Source: Promethearchaeota archaeon (lineage in GTDB: Archaea; Asgardarchaeota; Lokiarchaeia; Sigynarchaeales; SOKP01). From it: DNA of 16,907 nucleotides. Every line of letters starts with the position of its first letter. Position 1 is the first letter of the stretch. Both the position numbers and the translations under genes were made by a program. Where the stretch lies: assembly GCA_016839655.1 (NCBI GenBank), contig JAEOTW010000037.1, positions 1 to 16,907 of the forward strand, in the 5' to 3' direction. The notes under the pieces are model-generated. The model made no database searches and was not told where the DNA came from. It saw nothing but the letters and a program-made list of their open reading frames with translations. Below are positions 13,861 to 16,907 of the stretch, piece after piece.

Positions 13861-14685
13861 TCATAGATACAAATTCTTTATTTCTACATCTTTTAATTTA
13901 ATATCTACTGCAGCAGCATTAGCTTCGACATGATTCAAGTGAAATGCTTTAGGAATCGAAATAACATTTTCGTGATTTATGAGCCAAGCAATTGCAATTT
14001 GCTGAATACTAGCATTATGGGTTTCAGCTATTTTTTCCAAATTTAATTTGATTTCTCCATTTACATTTTTATAACCACGATGACTTAAAGGGCTATAAGC
14101 TGTTAAAATGACACCTTCCTTTTGGTAATAGGGTAATGAGTTATGAATATGTTTTTGGCTTAAAATGTTTGCTCTTAATTGGTTTGTTACTAACTCTGAA
14201 TTCTTTAAGAATTCTTGCGCAATTTTAAATTGTTCAACAGAATAATTACTCACCCCAATATATCTTATTTTCCCTTCATTTAACAGTTGTTCCATAACCC
14301 TCATATGCTTTTTGATCTTAGAAAATAAAAATGAAGGAAAATGAACTAAATATAAATCAATATATTTTATATCAAGTCTTTCTAAGCTTTTATAACATGC
14401 TTTTTTCATTGCCTTGTATCCAAAATGTTTAGGAAATATTTTACTCGTAATAAAAAGATCATCGCGATCAAATTCCTTAATCAATTCTCCAATTACTCTC
14501 TCCGAAGTGCCAAAACTATATAGTTCTGCTGTATCAAGATGAGTCATTCCAAGTTCAATACCCCTTCTGAGTGAATCCTTCCACTTTTCATAATATTTTT
14601 TGCTTCTTCCATTCTTAATACCCCAAGTTCCTTGCCCTAGAACTGGTATAGTTTCTCCATTTTTACCGAGTTTTACTTTTCTCAT
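13861..14685 (-). CDS. Aldo/keto reductase
   Basis: A 274-residue NAD(P)H-dependent oxidoreductase with the TIM-barrel AKR fold. The catalytic tetrad is complete: D51 and Y56 (THLDTAELY), K82 (ITSKIF) and H115 (LYLVHFP). Other family signatures are LGQGTWGI (16-23), GKIRYIGVSNYS (138-149), YSPLS (197-201) and IPKAF (244-248), which replaces the usual IPKS cofactor motif. Slightly short at the C-terminus but within the family range. Start is the ATG at 14685-14683, inside an inverted repeat, about 23 bp from an A/T-rich TATA-like element near 14703-14712. It is the only minus-strand gene between two plus-strand units. The substrate is not predictable. Confidence 0.93.
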   Translation of the reverse strand: MRKVKLGKNGETIPVLGQGTWGIKNGRSKKYYEKWKDSLRRGIELGMTHLDTAELYSFGTSERVIGELIKEFDRDDLFITSKIFPKHFGYKAMKKACYKSLERLDIKYIDLYLVHFPSFLFSKIKKHMRVMEQLLNEGKIRYIGVSNYSVEQFKIAQEFLKNSELVTNQLRANILSQKHIHNSLPYYQKEGVILTAYSPLSHRGYKNVNGEIKLNLEKIAETHNASIQQIAIAWLINHENVISIPKAFHLNHVEANAAAVDIKLKDVEIKNLYL

Positions 14686-14697
14686 TTTTTATGAGAA
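14679..14697. repeat. Inverted repeat covering the aldo/keto reductase start codon
   Basis: The 7-bp arms TTCTCAT (14679-14685) and ATGAGAA (14691-14697) are separated by five T residues. The start codon lies in one arm. This could be an operator or a 5' hairpin that hides the start. It has the same placement as the dyad over the xerA start. Confidence 0.4.
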
Positions 14698-14858
14698 TAT
14701 CCAATAAAATTTAATCCCATTGATTTTAATTTATTAGCATTTGGAAGTTTAAGATATATTGCTAGTTTGGAGATAAAAGGACTTCAAAATCTAATCTATA
14801 CAAAACTTTAATAACATAACTGTTAATATCATTTAATAAAACAATGGTTTGATGATTT

Positions 14859-15569
14859 ATGACAGAAGGAATAGAATTTGAATTTGAAGTGAGAGAAAAA
14901 CCGACTTTTTCTTATATAGAAGTGGCTATGAAGAAAGACCAGGAAATCCAATGTGAAGGGGGGACAATGATATTTTTTGATCCAACATTAGAGATTTCCA
15001 CGAAGAAAGCAACTAAAGGATTCTTGAAATCTCTTAAAAGAGTTCTTGCTGGTGAAACATTTTTTATGAATACATTCACTGCATTGGATGATGGTAGCTT
15101 AGGATTAGCTCCCCCATTCCCAGGTGATTTAATGCATATTCCCCTAAATAAAAATGACAGTTGGATTCTATTTAGTGGTTGTTTTGTAGCAAGTTCAATA
15201 CATTTTGAAACAGACACTAATTTCTTGGGTATGAAAAGGTCATTTTTTGGTGGAGAAAGGGCATTTTATCTGCAGATAGATGCGTTAAATGGTCCTGGTG
15301 ACTTGTTTGTCGGAGCAATGGGCGCAATTCTTGAAATTGAATTAGCTGCTGGTGATGTATTTAATTGTGATAATGGTCATTTAGTAGCGATGGAATCTAG
15401 CGTATCGTTTGATATCAAAAAAGTAGGAGGATTAAAGTCAACTTTCCTTTCTGGAGAGGGAGTAGTTGCACAAGTAACTGGTCCAGGAAAATTAATAATG
15501 CAATCTCGAAATCCCCGTGAGTTTGCATTATGGTTGTATAATTTCATGCCGAAACAAAGAACTACTTAA
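14859..15569 (+). CDS. AIM24 / TIGR00266 family protein
   Basis: A 236-residue protein of the AIM24 family, which folds as a double-stranded beta-helix-like barrel. In eukaryotes the homologue is mitochondrial; in prokaryotes the role is unknown. Diagnostic parts are YIEVAMKKDQEIQCEGGTMIFF near the N-terminus, ending in the GG-Met segment, and GFLKSLKRVLAGETFFMNTF (residues 49-68), close to the family's 'R.L.GE.LF...F' pattern. Later come GPGDLFVGAMGAILEIEL, DNGHLVAME and LSGEGVVAQVTGPGKLIMQSR. No signal peptide or membrane span is seen, so it is cytosolic. Start is ATG 14859; a TTTAATAAA element (14832-14840) lies about 23 bp upstream, fitting a leaderless transcript. A nine-T run follows the stop codon. 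It is a single-gene unit ahead of the RNase P RNA. Confidence 0.9.
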   Translation: MTEGIEFEFEVREKPTFSYIEVAMKKDQEIQCEGGTMIFFDPTLEISTKKATKGFLKSLKRVLAGETFFMNTFTALDDGSLGLAPPFPGDLMHIPLNKNDSWILFSGCFVASSIHFETDTNFLGMKRSFFGGERAFYLQIDALNGPGDLFVGAMGAILEIELAAGDVFNCDNGHLVAMESSVSFDIKKVGGLKSTFLSGEGVVAQVTGPGKLIMQSRNPREFALWLYNFMPKQRTT

Positions 15570-15596
15570 AATCCTTAATCCTTAAAAATTTTATAC

Positions 15597-15605
15597 TTTT
15601 TTTTT
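15597..15605 (+). terminator. Nine-T terminator after the AIM24 gene
   Basis: An uninterrupted run of nine T residues lies 27 bp after the stop codon, with no strong hairpin, in the form of an intrinsic archaeal terminator. It separates the AIM24 gene from the RNase P RNA promoter. The rest of 15570-15696 shows nothing else recognisable. Confidence 0.5.
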
Positions 15606-15696
15606 ATTATATCAATAAGACGATACTTAGGAGATACCAACAAAAGACAACGCATATGTCATATTTAAAAATTTATTGTAGAATCTGAAACAAAAC

Positions 15697-15704
15697 TTTA
15701 TATA
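15697..15704 (+). promoter_or_regulatory. TATA box of the RNase P RNA gene
   Basis: TTTATATA is centred about 22-25 bp ahead of the first base of the RNA's terminal helix near 15722-15724, the archaeal TATA-to-start distance. A stable RNA with a known 5' end makes this the best supported promoter in the window. Confidence 0.7.
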
Positions 15705-15721
15705 TTTACTTTACCTTTAAA

Positions 15722-16060
15722 GCAAGAGACGAGTGAGATATGGAGCTGACGGTGGGATCAACCCGCTGAGGAACCTCACCCCACTCTCCAAGCAAGGTGT
15801 AGATAACTACTACGGTGAGAACCGTAATTTAGCAACTGAAACGACACTGCCTCCCTGCGCATATTTATGACTTGGATATAAGCCAGAGAAATTGTAGGAA
15901 GGAATGGTTGGAACGAGCTAATACCTTGGTGCAAGGCCAAATGAAAGCGATAAGGTACTTGGAGCTAGCTTTAGGTAGGCTGCTTAGTTTGATGCTCCAC
16001 AGAGGTTTGGGCGACTAACCCTCTGACAGAAGGGTGGGTATATATCTCAAGCGTCTCTTA
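15722..16060 (+). ncRNA. rnpB: RNase P RNA (archaeal)
   Basis: The RNA subunit of RNase P, which cleaves 5' leaders from pre-tRNAs. Several conserved elements are present. The ends pair perfectly: 15724-15731 (AAGAGACG) with 16052-16059, and GAGATAT at 15735-15741 with ATATCTC at 16042-16048. CR-I reads GAGGAACCTCACCC and CR-V reads ACAGAAGGGTGGGT. Helix P4 forms from ACC-U-CACCC (15773-15781) and GGGUGGGU (16032-16039), leaving the universally conserved bulged U at 15776. The segment AGCAACTGAAACGAC (15831-15845) matches CR-II, and AGTTTGATGCTCC, just before the CR-V region, fits CR-IV. The length, about 340 nt, suits archaeal type A. Exact ends are set by the terminal helix. It converges on the rubrerythrin-like gene, 22 bp apart. 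Confidence 0.95.
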
Positions 16061-16082
16061 AAATAATAATTATTGATTATAG

Positions 16083-16907
16083 TTAGTTTGTATTTTTATG
16101 ACCACATTTTGAGCATTTCCAACCTACCGGTAAATCAATTTCCTCTTCATTTCCACATTCCAAGCAAACCCAGTGTGCCTTTTCACTTGGAATACTTTGA
16201 ATTTCATATTTTTTGGGTTTAAAGACTTTGCGTTTAAAATAAGCTTTAGAGCGACCACAAGAACCACATTTCCAATCATCTGGTAATTCTTCTAATGGAA
16301 CTTCATACCCACATTCCATACATACCCAACCAGATATTTCTTTTTGTTCTATTGATTTTTCATCTGGAATTAGTTGTAAGCTTTTTCTTTGAAAATATGA
16401 CCCAAAATGACCACAAGAAGGACAGTTAAAATCATTAGGTAAGTCATCCATTGCAACCTCATACCCACACGCTAAACATTTCCAAAATGTAATGCTTTTT
16501 TTTTCAGAGTAGGAATTACTGCTAATTAAATTTAAAAACATTTTTAATCTCTGAGAGATATTTCTTTCAATTTGAGCGATTTCTTTAAATCTATTTGCGA
16601 TATCCATATAACCTTCCTTTTTGGCGGTATTTTCGAAGTCGGAATATAAGTTTTGCCAGAGATAATCTCCTTCATTTATAGAAGCTTCTAAATTTTCAAG
16701 AGTAGTGCCATAAATAGTTAAAATCTTAATTTCTACCTTTACGTCTTCACTAATGTCCTCTATTTTCAATTTTCTTAAGAGTTTATAAAGAGAAATTGCG
16801 CGTTCTTTTTTTTGAATAGCTAACTCTTTAAAAGTTTTAGAAATTAAAACAAAATTCTCTTTTCTTGCGACATCAGCGTAAATTTCATATCTCGGGCTAG
16901 TTTGTGA
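16083..16907 (-). CDS. Rubrerythrin-like protein with three rubredoxin-type ribbons, diiron ligands lost (5' end cut)
   Basis: The frame is open from the stop at 16083 to the window edge, 274 codons, so the N-terminus is missing. An internal TTG at 16769 is not the start, because the ferritin-like helices begin before it. The helical part has recognisable rubrerythrin phrasing (YEIYADVARKENF, ISKTFKELA, TTLENLEASINEGDYLW, NTAKKEGYMDIANRFKEIA). The ExxH ligand motifs read KKER and ERNI, and the second-helix glutamates read G and L, so no diiron centre is expected. The C-terminus carries three tandem CxxC...CxxC ribbons starting near fragment residues 144, 196 and 248. They read CLACGYEV/CPSCG, CMECGYEV/CGSCG and CLECGNEE/CSKCG. 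Each could bind Fe as in rubredoxin, or Zn. The usual rubrerythrin has one. The role is unknown; peroxidase activity is unlikely. Confidence 0.85.
   Translation of the reverse strand, partial: SQTSPRYEIYADVARKENFVLISKTFKELAIQKKERAISLYKLLRKLKIEDISEDVKVEIKILTIYGTTLENLEASINEGDYLWQNLYSDFENTAKKEGYMDIANRFKEIAQIERNISQRLKMFLNLISSNSYSEKKSITFWKCLACGYEVAMDDLPNDFNCPSCGHFGSYFQRKSLQLIPDEKSIEQKEISGWVCMECGYEVPLEELPDDWKCGSCGRSKAYFKRKVFKPKKYEIQSIPSEKAHWVCLECGNEEEIDLPVGWKCSKCGHKNTN

Noticed and set aside
14912..15217. Minus-strand open frame of 101 codons inside the AIM24 gene
   Set aside because: The plus-strand product matches AIM24 along its length; the antisense frame has no support.
15722..16060. SRP RNA as the identity of this structured RNA
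   Set aside because: The P4 pairing with its bulged U, GAGGAA at the 5' side and ACAGAA near the 3' end fit RNase P RNA; the SRP helix-8 pattern was not found.
1..16907. CRISPR array, insertion sequence or tRNA gene
   Set aside because: No regularly spaced repeats, transposase motifs, terminal inverted repeats or tRNA cloverleaf were seen on either strand.

Overview
The window is AT-rich (low-GC by eye) and reads as a chromosomal segment of an uncultured archaeon. The evidence is an Orc1/Cdc6-type replication initiator, an archaeal RNase P RNA gene with a TATA box about 25 bp upstream, an archaeal-type Xer recombinase, heterodisulfide-reductase-like CCG-domain Fe-S proteins, and many starts lying 23-30 bp downstream of TATA-like elements. 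The lineage cannot be fixed from these genes. An anaerobic, low-GC, Asgard-like or similar archaeon would fit, but that is inference.

Layout. Positions 1-2242 (minus strand) hold orc1/cdc6, cut by the window edge, preceded by a XerA-like tyrosine recombinase. The gap between them is 134 bp and AT-rich, with a perfect inverted repeat. Positions 2323-4335 (minus) hold a canonical thioredoxin reductase and a paralogue that has lost both redox cysteines and the NADPH-site motifs. Positions 4483-5745 (minus) hold a serine hydrolase of the beta-lactamase/esterase fold with a C-terminal membrane anchor. Its evident signal peptide lies upstream of any standard start codon. Positions 6009-8138 (plus) encode a membrane pyrophosphatase with K+-independent signatures.

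Positions 8316-11886 form a redox cluster. A single-CCG Fe-S protein (plus) converges on a two-gene glcD/glcF-like operon (minus), an FAD-dependent 2-hydroxyacid-type dehydrogenase with its double-CCG Fe-S partner. Positions 12022-13848 (plus) hold an MBL-fold hydrolase (COG1237-like) and a GNAT acetyltransferase, converging on an aldo/keto reductase (13861-14685, minus). Then come an AIM24-family protein (14859-15569, plus), RNase P RNA (15722-16060, plus), and a rubrerythrin-like protein with three rubredoxin-type ribbons that lacks diiron ligands (minus, cut by the right edge).

Taken together, the window mixes housekeeping functions (replication initiation, tRNA processing, pyrophosphate-driven ion pumping) with anaerobic redox metabolism. 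The most unusual items are the two degenerate redox proteins that keep their fold but lose their redox centre, the misplaced signal peptide of the serine hydrolase, and the three-protein CCG/flavin cluster. No intergenic stretch exceeds 300 bp, and no CRISPR array, insertion sequence or tRNA was seen.
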